Below are positions 32,868 to 43,093 of a stretch of DNA of 64,000 nt, in pieces. Made by a program: the position numbers and the translations under genes. A model generated the notes under the pieces. That model had not been told where the DNA came from. It was given only the letters and a program-made list of their open reading frames with translations, and ran no database searches. Source of the DNA: Vesta saturnalis (lineage: Eukaryota; Arthropoda; Insecta; Coleoptera; Lampyridae); NCBI GenBank assembly GCA_036346205.1, contig JARFJB010000396.1, forward strand, positions 46,001 through 110,000. Reading direction: 5' to 3'. Numbering within the stretch: position 1 is the first letter of the stretch; every line of letters starts with the position of its first letter.

Positions 32868-34140
32868 GACGAGTAGTAAGCCTTGTGACTTCTAGACCAA
32901 AGTGACGTACACCAATCAGCTACGTAATCGAGCATCTAAGCCTGCATTAAGTTTGCGGTTGGAGTACCAATAGAAGAGGTGGCTCCTCCTACCGGAAGAC
33001 GATGACGTCAAGCCACTGGTATGCAGGATGGGTTGTTAAGTTAAGGATGTGTTGTGCATTCCGGTAGGTTCGTCGACTGTCTTTCGCCGTTATACGGCTT
33101 CTGGTTTGGTTTCCGACTAGCGTTGTTGAAATGTGGCAATCTGCAGGTCTTGCTGACATGTTCTTTGTTGCTCTTGAAGAACTTCCGGTTGCGGTCTAAA
33201 GTCTGAAAAAATGCACCGATTCGAATTCTAAAGTTAAGTTATGAATATTGCAAATGCTGTAAACAACTGAGTTATCTCGGTTTTAGATATGAAATATAAA
33301 AGTGTGATATAAACACAAATATTTAAGCTGAGTCACAATCAATAAAAGCAGCTTTTCATGTTTCTGAAAGGATAGCCAGTGTTAGAGAGAGAAACATTGA
33401 GGCAACATCCGGCGCATTCTAAAAATAATTGCTAATTGTACCATATGTAATTACCATTTTACAATTAAATACTAGTTACAGTTTTTGAAGTAATAAAATA
33501 GAAAAGATTTGCTTTTCAAATAAACATTAAATTTACATTGAAAAATTTCAATATAACATAAGCTAACATTATATATTCTACTAATTAATAGTATTCTAGA
33601 ATTGTCAATAAAATCATATGTAAGGTTGTATTTACTAGTTTAAAATTGCATTTTCTTTCTGATGATAAATCGTAATAATACGTAATTACATTTTAAATAA
33701 TGCATTTGATAGTAAATATGTATACGATTTTATTCATTTATTTATTCGGCTGTAGTGAGATGCGGCAGTTAGAGAAACGTTTCAGAAGTTAGATCGAAAC
33801 AACATCCGCGCATTCTAAAACTAACTGTTAATAAATGTTAGCTAAAATTGAAAATACTACATGCTGTATGTAATTGCATTGTATTCTAAAATAATTAATA
33901 CTAAAGCATTATATAATTGTTCAATGTGATAATACATAAAAAACAAAATTACATACTTTCTGTCTATCTCTCTCTCTCTCTTTCTCTAGCACCGACTGTA
34001 ACAAGTTCTATCTCACCAACCAAATGAAAATCCATCGCGAGATTATAGGTCCATGAAAGAGTGAGAAAGCATTATGACTTACATTTTTAATTATTCACTT
34101 AAATCGTTTCTTAAAGTATAATGAATGTACTACATAAATA
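32868..34140. repeat. Left terminal inverted repeat of element B
   Basis: Pairs with 54960-56190. Matching blocks include GTGACTTCTAGACC, AAGTTTGCGGTTGGAG, ACCGGAAG, ATGACGTCAAGCCA, AACATCCGGCGCATTC and AAACATTAAATTTACATTGAAA. The inner part holds two units of about 400 bp, each with an ACATCCG(G)CGCATTCTAAAA word (about 33407 and 33801), so the repeat is itself partly tandem. No gene; a short TC-rich run lies at 33960-33985. Confidence 0.85.
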
Positions 34141-34284
34141 TATAATTAGCAGTGATTAGGGGCCGGTTCTGGACCAATTCAAGGTCACTCGCCCTCTGGT
34201 GGTGAGAAATGTAAGCTATTCACACAATTAAAACAAATTGACTAAACTACACTATACACACTAATTTAAATATTTACATGTCCT

Positions 34285-34790
34285 CTAACGTACGCAGCAC
34301 GTTTCCTGTTTTGCTATACTTATTCTAATTTTTTCTAACTGCTGGTTAGCCTCAGCTAAGTCCACAGTTAGTTGCTCAACGCGAGCGACTACCGACACCT
34401 CACTGTTTGTGTATTCTGCCAAAATTAGATGTAACCATCTCACGCTTTTCGCCCTAAATTCTTGCAATGTCGAAGGGCCTTGCGTAAGATGTGTTGGTGG
34501 AGATGTTGCAAGGCCCTCCTGGTCATCATCCCGTTGTATGAGGGATAGATTCTTCCCTCCATATTTGATATGGCGAAGTGACGGTGGTTGTTTTATTACT
34601 AATGTAATAAATTACATCAGTAATGTGTTAGCCAATACATAAATCAGTAAATGAAAACTCCTTTCAGTAACGTATACTTACTTTTCAAAATATCGTGAAA
34701 AATCCTCCTCCACATCCCTGTCTCTGACAGATATGATAGGAATATTTTCATTTGAAGGTGTCGGGAGTGGTTTTTGCAGGCTGGTAACTA
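34285..34790 (-). CDS. Unrecognised gene relic, possibly two exons, coiled-coil C-terminus
   Basis: Near the left tip of element C the minus strand has two good frames. The upstream one (about 34790 to 34682) ends with NIPIISVRDRDVEEDFSRYFE. It is followed at 34681 by GTAAGTAT, and 83 bp later by CATTAG (34599). The downstream frame then reads through SLIQRDDDQEGLATSPPTHL and VARVEQLTVDLAEANQQLEK, a coiled coil, to a stop at 34285. The spacing looks like a short arthropod intron. But the two frames are out of phase by one base across the obvious GT-AG pair, so there is a lesion or another splice pattern. Function unknown. Confidence 0.35.
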
Positions 34791-34799
34791 AAACATGGT

Positions 34800-36131
34800 T
34801 GAACCAAGATATCTTGCAGAATATTTGTCTTTTTTCATTGACAGTTTAGTTTTCTTGCTTGTTGAAGTCATCGTGACTACTAGGTAATGAATGAGTATTA
34901 ATAAAACTTTAACACTATACATGTAAATCTGTTAACGTTATCAAAATTGCTAACAAGTGGAAGTGGTTAGTAGAATGAACTGACCTATGCAAGCGAAGGG
35001 TGATGATCTGTAATGAATGCAGCATAATATAGGCATGAGAAAGTATTTCTTATGATGTCAGCAAGGTTAAGATAATAGATATTCCCAGTAAACGCCCACT
35101 GCAGATAATAAGAAATGCAATTCTGAACTGAAGCGCTGAAAGTATTTCATGCAATATCAGCAAGATTAATGATAGGTGTTAATAGATATTCTCAGTAAAG
35201 ACGAGTAATAATAATGAACAAAGTGCAATGTGTGCATTTGTATGAACTGAGGTTCTTGCGAATACCATTGCAACGCAATCTAAAGGTACTGAACTAAAGT
35301 CTGTGAAAGTATCACATTTAATTTTCATATAAGACGACATTCTGTATGCTGCATAAAATCAAATACAAGTTATAACGAGTGTGTGATATTTGACCTTGAA
35401 TGTGGGTTTATATGACTACATAAGCCAATAAAGAGCATTTTTATACCAGTCATTGTAATTGTAAACCTAAAGTACTCTATAGTTACTTAAATTATTAATT
35501 TTTAATTATCAGTTGTAATAAATAAAATATTTGCTACAAGTCCATTACTGCATAATCGGCAGTGTGTGCTTTATGTTTCTGCATTGTTGGATACAGTTTT
35601 GAAGGTAACTATGAGTAAGGTTATACCAGTAGCAGTGATATTGTTAATGTAACAAGACATATTCCATTCTTGAAAACCAAAAATGAATTGTAAAGCACAT
35701 CCGTATAATTAACACTAATATTAAGCTATTGCAAGATGTAATACAAAATAAAATTTACCTATAGGCAAGTGAAAATTTCCTTAAACTCGAAAGTAATTTA
35801 TTATTGTTAAAGAGCTATCTTGTTAGACTTAAACAGTTAAAGAACGATACAGAGAAAACAGGTAGTGGAATTATCAATGGTATTAAAAAGCGTACACGCA
35901 AATTATGTTGGTACTCTCCAGATTCAAGGTTTAATGGTAGGTTACTTACAGGAATTATAGTTAATATAGCAAACATCAAGAACCCTCTTATTTTTTTACA
36001 AAATGCATACAATAGTTTTGCACGAAATGTTAAAGTAATGCTAAGGCAAACGATGCTAAAGGCGAATGTCATGCTAGTCTGCAATTTTATGCACCCTCAA
36101 ATTAAAGTTATCGAGTTGAAGACTGAAGCTG
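34800..36131. other. No recognised gene; tandem repeat inside
   Basis: AT-rich. A 115-codon plus-strand frame at 35804-36148 (LLTGIIVNIANIKNPLIF) is uninterrupted but not recognised and overlaps the start of the polymerase fragment in another frame. An imperfect tandem duplication of about 110-120 bp lies at about 35038-35270 (GAAAGTATTTC...ATAGATATTC...CAGTAAA twice). Confidence 0.4.
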
Positions 36132-36862
36132 ATGGAAAATGTATGTAAACATAAGGATATATATTTAGTAACGAAATGGGAGGGTCGCTATGGTGCTCGT
36201 GTTTACATAGCAAAACCAAATTTTCATAGTTGTACAATATTTGATAATTATATGCTTATCATTCAAATGAATAAGCTAGAAGTATATTTCAATAAGCCTA
36301 TATATGCAGGATTCAGTGTTTTAGACGTTTCAAAAACCTTTTTATAGAATTTTCATTACGGTTACACGCTACCCAAGTTTCATAACAATACTAAGCTCTT
36401 GTACATGGATACGGATAGCCTCATATACGCCTTTTCAGTTCCCGATATCTATGAATGAATTAAAGAGGACATTAATAAATTCGATTCATCTGATTATAGC
36501 CCCAACAATATCTTTGGAATTCCATTAGTAAATAAAAAAGTCCCTGGCTTAATGAAAGATGAAATTCATGGCGCAATTATGTTGGAATTTGTAGGACTTC
36601 GTGCAAAAATGTATGCTTACATGGTTGATGAAAAAGTTGTAAAAAAATCAAAGCGCAAGCGTCAAACAGATCACGATAAATGATTATAAACATGTTTTGT
36701 TTGATGGTGACGTAATAAAGCGTTATCAGCATCTGATAAGATCAAACAAACATGATGTGTTTACAATCAAACAGAATAAAGGAGTACTTCATCCTTGTGA
36801 TGATAAACGATTAGTAAATCTCAATTTCACTGATACTAAACCTTGGGGATTTAACTTTACAT
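36132..36862 (+). pseudogene. DNA polymerase B, carboxy-terminal fragment (element C)
   Basis: Begins abruptly at MENVCKHKDIYLVTKWEGRYGA and continues through KPNFHSC, LEVYFNKPIYAGFSVLD and FHYGYTLPKF to the catalytic motif C in LLYMDTDSLIYAF (36394-36430). Next come NIFGIPLVNKKVPGLMKDE and FVGLRAKMYAY. A frameshift near 36655 is followed by VFTIKQNKG (about 36760) and the carboxy terminus (DTKPWGFNF, stop about 36862). The exonuclease and most of the palm are missing. It belongs to the same polymerase type as 47505-50059 and differs from that of element A. It faces the minus-strand gene cluster. Confidence 0.8.
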
Positions 36863-37771
36863 AGCATTCTATTCGTCTTCTGTTTTAGAAAACAATTTTA
36901 TCATTATAAACAGCCTAAAAAACAAATTACAGGAAGAACTATGGCACAACAGTGATAAAATCTACAGAAAATACCTGAAGCGTTCTTTAATGGGGAAGTC
37001 CTCCCCCGAAAGCTATTTATTTGTACTGAATACGTTACAATATATTGTTATTCCTAATGAGTGTTTTTACTGATGTGCTATAAGCTCAAAGTGTGCAAAT
37101 GAAGTTATTATTAATACATTATTTTATTAAAAAATTAAATTAGACGATACCATTAAAAGTTTTATGAAATTGTGTACGAATAAAGGCTGCAATTCATTAA
37201 CTTTTGATGAAGTAATAGTATCTTAGACGATATGAATGTACTTGGTGACATACCGCTTAAAATGTATCTATACAATTTATTATGGGTTGATGATTCAACA
37301 AATGTTAAATCCACCATATAAAATATTGCTTACAAAGACGCTTTATTTATTATAACTGAATGTACAGAAAAAGCAGCATATTACGCTAAATACAAGTGCC
37401 TCGATATTTTGATTGAAATATTATTAGAACAAAATATCAACTATAATTTTTAACCGTGGGAAAACGATGAGCACCACAAAATTTGTTACTGGATACTAGA
37501 CATTAATAAAGGTGAAACAAATTCAAATTCCTGCTTGGGATGGAGGTATGGGCCAAATTCGGGGATATCTCCATCCAGTATTTAAGTGACTAGAAGTACT
37601 TAAGGTTCACTTTATAAGATCATGAAATTTGAAAAACAAATGTAATATTTATATTTAAAAAATAAAATACTATTATTTTTTTTGTGCGTTTTATTTCATC
37701 TAAGAGCTCATCCATTATACAAACTATATAACTAATATAAGTAATTTATTTCACAAATTACAAGTTAAATG
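36863..37771. other. Degenerate sequence, no gene recognised
   Basis: Fragmentary plus-strand frames such as LQEELWHNSDKIYRKYLKRSLMGKSSPESYLF (about 36925-37025) and a piece around KGETNSNSCLGW (about 37510) suggest a decayed gene downstream of the polymerase, but I cannot identify it. Confidence 0.35.
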
Positions 37772-38661
37772 TTATAAAACAATATCATCCTTATTGATCC
37801 ATCATCTTTCATCCAATCTCCATCACTTTACGAATAACTTATTATTCTTGGAGTAAAGCACTTTTTCTACTAGATACACAAGATACGTTGTTTTCTGTAA
37901 TCCATGTTCATAAAATCCTCCCAGTACAGGTTTTCCCTTCATGTCTTCCAGCATGTACGTAGTGGGGTTAGTAATGCGAACTTTCACAATCTTAAATAGT
38001 TCACTAGACCAAATGGCTGTATATCCTTTGGCGAAAAATACTTTTAAATTTACTGATTCGTACTATGTCCCGCACAGAATATAGATTCCTATCGAATATT
38101 TTTATGTTAGTGTAAGCCTCTAGCTTTGTATGATTACCGACATCTTTGGGCTTCATTCCGATAGTTCTATGCTTACGATTATATAATCCATGGTTATGGT
38201 ATCAAATGTATCAATCCATTTGTATTTACCTTGCAGGCTGAATGACTTTATAGAGCTCCCTTAATGGTTCTGATAACACATTCCGCAATTGCAGCCTTCT
38301 TTTTGCTATAGTTGGAGTAATGATTGACTCCATAACACCGCATTAGTTTAGTAAAATGCTCATTGTAGAATTCTTTTCCTGCACCTGTCTGCAAATTGGT
38401 AGGTTTCCGTCCTTTTTTAAAGATTGTTTGCATGGCCTTGGTAACTTCTTGACCTGTTTTCGTTTTTAATCCTTTAGTCCATAAGTATTTCGAAAAACAG
38501 TCGATAACCACTAATATATACTTATAGCCCATTTGGCATGTGTTAAATTCAGCCAAATCTGCTTGACAAAGGTCATCAAAACCTCTAATTATTGTGCGCC
38601 TTCGTTTAAAATTTTTTCGTGCAGGTTTATGCAATTCATTGACGAGTAGTAATTTGGACAT
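37772..38661 (-). pseudogene. Polinton integrase (RVE family) with chromodomain-like tail, second catalytic Asp lost
   Basis: A retroviral-type DDE integrase that would insert the element. Start at the ATG at 38661 (MSKLLLVNELHKPARKNF). The core shows the first catalytic Asp in DLCQADLAEF, then GYKYILVVIDCFSKY. The second position reads LQTGAGKEFY (about 38390-38360): a Gly (GGT) sits where this family has Asp (one base change from GAT). Glu is present in IAECVIRTIK. After a stop at 38248 the frame resumes with KPKDVGNHTKL, VRDIVRISKF, TNPTTYMLED, GKPVLGGFYEHGLQKT and YLVEKVLYSKNNKLFVK. The W codon after that is TGA, followed by INKDDI, a chromo-like end, with a stop at 37772. Inactive on several counts. 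Confidence 0.85.
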
Positions 38662-38960
38662 AGTACTAATTTATCCACAATTTCTATAAGTTGATATAGT
38701 ATTTGCTCCAACACTAGATAAGCGTTAGAGTTTCGTTTAAAAGCTATCTGAACTGCTTTTAGACAAAAATCAAGATATCCTTTACTTATAGCATCACCTG
38801 CTTCTATCGGGTCCGCCAACTGTGTGAAACGGTTTCCATCCAAATGGAATCTTGTTGATAAACAGTATTGCTTAGTGATGACATCTTGAGGATCTATAGG
38901 GCTGGCAACATTGCTGAGTCTCCTATTCTAGATATCAAATTAATTAACCGAGGGGTTAAT
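38589..38960 (-). pseudogene. Fibre-like protein relic with repeated P-x-x-x-x-D-A-x-x-K-x-Y motif
   Basis: Minus-strand reading gives two consecutive copies of one motif: RRLSNVASPIDPQDVITKQY (about 38930-38870) and NRFTQLADPIEAGDAISKGY (about 38840-38780). The motif R-L/F-x-x-V/L-A-x-P-x-x-x-x-D-A/V-x-x-K-x-Y is familiar from tail-fibre and spike attachment segments of phages and has also been seen in Polinton-encoded proteins. The downstream part (QIAFKRNSNAYLVLEQILYQLIEIVDKL) overlaps the integrase start. Role as a fibre/attachment protein is inference. Confidence 0.5.
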
Positions 38961-39039
38961 TTCTTGAATTGGTACTGGACATGTGAACATCCAAATTTAT
39001 CAAGGGTCATTTTAGTTATATGTTGACATCAATGCATTC

Positions 39040-40132
39040 TCATTTATACTGTTTAAAAACGGCTTTTGGTTTTCAATGTATCCATCTCATAAGTTCTTCT
39101 AAAATTGATATTATGTCATTCACGACACCTGTATTCCCTGACATTTTTTCTGCCCACCATACCTCTAGATCACGAATTAGTTCATGTACATCATTCCAAT
39201 ATTTATATTCAATCCGCCCGTTTGTTAATTCCTTAAAAACATAGCTCCACCTCCCATGGTTGTGGGTGATGATGATAGCAAGGGTTTGATTATTTTTGTA
39301 TACTTTTTGCTGCGGCTCCCTCGAATTTGCCCACTTACGTCATAATCTCGCATTACAACATTAGTAGCTTCTAAAATACTTCTATAATCTTTTCTATCTT
39401 TTGAATTTACTAGATTTAAATTGGGTTCATTCATAATAAGCAGATCATATAAACCCGGAGTACCTTTACACGTGACACCTTTAATAATCGTATCGTTTCC
39501 TTTAATTGTAACGGAAGTATTACCAGTTGTCCACTTGTCAGTTTCGGTATCATAGTGGACTCCATAAGTATGATTAATAACACATTCAGGATCCCTCATA
39601 ATACGTTGAACGTATATACGAGCTAATTCATGATACTGCTCGAGAAATTCTTCTGAGATGGATTTATTACGGGTAGTAGAATCATCTGCGACACTAAGAC
39701 GTTCTTCTTCTTCCTCAACATTAATCTCTCCTACAACAGATGTATCGAAGACCTAGAGGAGGATTTGTTTGAAAAAACGGAAGCTGAGCTAGTGGACTAG
39801 TAGCACCCTTTCTTGAATAACCTAATGAAGTGAAGCCTGGAGTCCGTTGAACTTGAACTAGCGGGCTAGTGGGGGCAGTAGCGTGCTTTCTCGGAAATAT
39901 GACTTGGGGTGGTTTTTTGGGTTTAACGCCAATGGGCCCCTTTTTAGGTGTTTTTTTATCTGGATTGATTGTATTTACTATTTCAGTTAGAGGTTCTATT
40001 AGGGGTTTATAAGTACTTTCAAATGTTTCTTCATTATCAATACGAGAAGTTTTAATACTGTTATACTTCTGCTGTATTACTTTACGAGCCTGAATAATTT
40101 TTTTTCTTTAATATCATTTCCATGTTATCCAT
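39040..40132 (-). pseudogene. DUF8207-like Polinton protein
   Basis: Start at the ATG at 40132 (MDNMEMILKKK). A proline/lysine-rich segment follows (NTINPDKKTPKKGPIGVKPKK, RTPGFTSLGYS). After a frameshift near 39740 the conserved part begins: SEEFLEQYHELARIYVQ, INHTYGVHYD, KWTTGNTSVTIKGNDTIIKG, KGTPGLYDLLIMNEP and DYRSILEATNVV (39599-39340). A second shift near 39240 leads to RIEYKYWNDVHELIRDLEVWW and GNTGVVNDIISILEEL, ending at 39040. I associate the TYG...G-T-P-G-L-x-x-L-L pattern with the DUF8207 family found in animal Polinton-type elements; function unknown. It lies between ATPase and integrase, in the same direction. Confidence 0.65.
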
Positions 40133-40251
40133 TGTAGTAAAGCGGGTTTGCTGAACAGATGACGGTTTACCTCCAACAGAAAGCTGTTTACATAAACAGA
40201 TAGCTGTTAAAACCTAAACAGATCAGTACCTACTAAACTACTGTAAGCAGT

Positions 40252-40958
40252 TTAAGGCATTATATATTCATCAATTCTTTTCCTATAGCGACCATTATTA
40301 ACTTCAGCATCCTTGTTTATGACCATGAAACCAAACGGATCTACCAAGCACTTTGAACACAGGTCCCGAAATAATTTCATGCTTATGGTGAGACTTATAT
40401 GATCCTCATACACGCTTTAGGTTTAATTCATCTTGCTCAAATAATATAATTAGATTCGCATTGTCACGAATTAATTGCTTTGAAATTTTACTGTAATTTT
40501 GATCCAAACAGAAACAGTCAATACCGTTATGCCTAGCCAGAGAAAAAATATGCCCTTATGTTATTTTGCTTTTCACAAGCGATATCATCGAAGATAAAAA
40601 TAGAGTTATATTTTGCACAATTAGGCTCAATCACATCTTGATTATCACTGAAGGTAAAATAACCTATATCCCTCATAGGAAGTAAGATTTCCTGTAAAAG
40701 ATTGTACTTGTTTTGATTCAATGACTTAGAGTATACGTATACATGTTTAAATTTCAAGCCATTTTTCTCGGTAATCAGACTGATCATTACGTTTGTTTTA
40801 CCACAATTAGAGGGGCCAGATATAATACCAATATTAGGAAATAAATCACCATGTTTTGAAGTAATAGACTTTTCATCAAAGTCATGATTTTGAATTGAGA
40901 GTTTTTGTTCTTGAGCAACTACTTTCATCGTTGGTGGATGAAATAAAACTAAACGCAT
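40252..40958 (-). pseudogene. Polinton genome-packaging ATPase (FtsK/A32-like)
   Basis: P-loop ATPase that pumps element DNA into capsids. Start at 40958 (MRLVLFHPPTMKVVAQ). Walker A is GIISGPSNCGKTNVM (about 40830-40790) and Walker B is NSIFIFDDIACEKQ (about 40615-40575). The continuous frame ends at 40533, after RAYFFSG. The remainder resumes in another frame as RHNGIDCFCLDQNYSKISKQLIRDNANLIILFEQDELNLK, then, after another shift, FRDLCSKCLVDPFGFMVINKDAEVNNGRYRKRIDEYI to the stop at 40252. About 235 residues in all, normal for the family. Both nucleotide-binding motifs are intact; the frameshifts make it a pseudogene. Confidence 0.88.
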
Positions 40959-41012
40959 AATTACAACATTTTTATTTGTATACTAGGCTATATTACAATA
41001 ACTATAACTTTT

Positions 41013-41925
41013 TCACTTCCCAGTGCGTGGGCTGTATTGCACAATAGCGTCATGGAGAATAAGACCATAGACAACAATTCCATTTCCAATTTGATGTCTA
41101 CTGTTGAGTTTTTTAAGGATTCATTTTGTTTAGAACACTCCATTACAAATACTGGACATGATTTGAATTCGGAATAGTTGAATAATACATCTTTATCATC
41201 TTCACCATAGTAATCACATCAAAATTACAAAAAATTGCGATAGGCAGGTATGTATTGGTTAGCACTGAAGTTCAAATGCATTGCTTCATATAGATAATAC
41301 TCAGAATTCAGATGTACTTTAAGTTTCTGATGTTAATGTGATCAAAATATCCGGCCCTTGCTGACTTTGTGTACCTTTTACCTTGTTTGAATGCAACAAC
41401 AATCCAACGTGGTTTTTCCAGTTGCGTTGATGTTTTTATTGGCCATATGTCTGAGGTTGCCTGTTTTAAAGATGGTAATTCACATAACCATTGACGAAAT
41501 GGAACAGTAATAATAGAATTCTTATTGATTCCTTGAAACAAGTTTCGCAGCACCACTAAGTGTTAAGCGTGGTACTTTCCATTGAATTTTATAGTAACAG
41601 CTTGTATCGCTTCTAGATGGAATTAAAACCAACTCTTGGTGCATATTTACGATTACCTGACGATAACCCTCCATTATTCCAAATATGTGGTTCAATGGTG
41701 TGCATACTGTAAAAGATTTTTTCTCCATTTTGCCCATCCAATTGTACTTGTAATGATTCTTCATGCTTTAGTAATAGTAATTATATCTTGACTTTGAATT
41801 GAGATGCGTATTTCTTCGGAAGGTTCATATTTAGAAGATCCATACGGAAGATAAGTGTGAATATCTGATTTAGTTATAGTATCATTAAAATGTACATTTT
41901 GAAAGACGTTTAACGATTCTGCCAT
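41013..41925 (-). pseudogene. Polinton major capsid protein (double jelly-roll type)
   Basis: Predicted start at the ATG at 41925 (MAESLNVFQNVHFND). Characteristic blocks follow: EEIRISIQSQDIIT, then after a stop near 41766 NHIFGIMEGYRQVIVNMHQELVLIPSRSDTS and KIQWKVPRLTLS (41700-41560). Then FRQWLCELPSLKQATSDIWPIKTSTQLEKPRWIVVAFKQG (about 41500-41380), FDHINIRNLKYI, LNSEYYLYEAMHLNFSANQYIPAY, YYGEDDK, and CSKQNESLK ending ILHDAIVQYSP at 41013. I recognise this architecture from insect Polinton capsid genes; the IW..KTSTQLEKPR block is especially telling. About 300 residues. At least three frame breaks. Confidence 0.8.
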
Positions 41926-41950
41926 TGTGGTTGAGAACTTTTAAACCAAT

Positions 41951-42088
41951 TTACGTTAAGAAGTATTTCTCTGCAGATGTTAACCCCAATGAAGGTTGAT
42001 GACTAATTAATGACTTACTGTAGGGATGATGTCTTTTATATGAATTTTTGAAAGATGGAATTGGTCCTAGATTAATTCTCAGACCCAT
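41951..42088 (-). CDS. Small intact ORF (45 residues) between minor and major capsid genes
   Basis: ATG at 42088, 45 sense codons, TAA at 41951. The product starts MGLRINLGPIPSFKNSYKR and is basic, with prolines early and no hydrophobic segment. It is colinear with its neighbours (16 bp from the minor capsid stop, 26 bp to the capsid start) and, unlike them, has no frameshift, though its short length makes that weak evidence. No family recognised. Confidence 0.45.
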   Translation of the reverse strand: MGLRINLGPIPSFKNSYKRHHPYSKSLISHQPSLGLTSAEKYFLT

Positions 42089-42103
42089 GTTTTTTTAGTT
42101 ATA

Positions 42104-42755
42104 AGCGTACAGAGAATGGTTCACTTTCACCAAAATCTATTAATTCACCCTTTTGATTAGTTAAATTAATTGTTATATTACTAATAATGTCAATGTTTAC
42201 TTCTAAATATTGACTATTGCTTGGAGTTTTATCTAGACGATAACCTGGAGGAACTAAAACATCAATCTCATATAATACTTTAGCAGGTTTCCCGTTTCGA
42301 TAAGATCCCTTTATAACGTTGCACTCTACGTGTAGATTAGTGTGTTTAAGTATTTGGATGTCTAACGCAGATGTATGTAAAATATTTGGTTCTAATATTT
42401 TAGACTCAAACCCTAGCATGCGGCAATGCAATTTTCTTTAGTAAAATCGATCTCAAATGAACTGTTTATCTCACATTTAAGTATACTGTTGTTTGCTTTA
42501 ATGATAAACTTTTCTGTGGGTATTTTAATTTTAGATAATCGCTAATTTCATCTAACTCATATGCACCGTGTGGAATATTAATCACTTGCAAATGGAGGAT
42601 TTGTTCTAAAATAAAATCTATCGTTGTTATAAATGTTTCAATGCTGGCAGCCGTAAAATCCAACCAATCCAATAACGTATTTTTCCCCAAATCTAGCTCT
42701 ATCGGTGGATAGAAGGAGTTTTTACCAACACCTTCTAAACTGAATGTTTTGACAT
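42104..42755 (-). pseudogene. Polinton minor capsid (penton-like) protein
   Basis: Begins within VKTFSLEGVGKNSFYPPIELD (about 42755), then reads ETFITTIDFI, INIPHGAYELDEISDYLKLKYPQKSL (about 42575-42490). After a frameshift near 42490 come SILKCEINSSFEIDF and the C-terminal part LGFESKILEPNILHTSALDIQI, HVECNVIKGSYRNGKPAKVLYEIDVLVPPGYRLDKTPSNS, and YLEVNIDIISNITINLTNQKGELIDFGE (42431-42104). The I-P-x-G-x-Y-E-x-x-x-I plus VPPGY pattern is what I associate with the single jelly-roll, penton-type proteins in Polintons; the structural role is inferred from gene order next to the capsid gene. Confidence 0.6.
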
Positions 42756-43090
42756 AACTGAGTTTGATGTTGTGCTGATTATTTATATAAAATTTAGGAT
42801 ATCCGCAAATAATTGTATTAAACTCTTGATCTTGGTTTAATTATAATATATTTTCACCCCGAAAGTAGTTAATCACTTCGATTGGTGGTCGAAGATTACC
42901 GAAACTATCGTAATACCATACCTTTTACCCGCTTTTGTGAAACCCAATGTGTACCTGGTCCTCTTTGGCTATCTAAGTTAATAATTCCAGATTCATTTTT
43001 TGGTAATTTAATGCTATCTTATAAAAATATCCTAAAGTAGGGTACATTTTGGTGTATTTCTTTAAATCAATATCCTTAACGGTCTTTCGT
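42720..43090 (-). pseudogene. Adenain-like cysteine protease (PRO) relic
   Basis: Maturation protease of the Ulp1/adenain type. In order: RLRKTVKDIDLKKYTKMYPTLGYF (about 43090-43020), then SGIINLDSQRGPGTHWV (about 42985-42935), with the expected active-site His in THW. After a frameshift KVWYYDSFGNLRPPIEVINYFRGENIL (about 42925-42845) carries the Asp of the triad region. The active-site Cys segment reads IICGYPKFYI (about 42810), where the family usually has a second Cys a few residues on; here that position is not Cys, so activity is doubtful even apart from the frameshifts. The gene overlaps the end of the upstream phospholipase/pX gene. Confidence 0.7.
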
Positions 43091-43093
43091 AAT

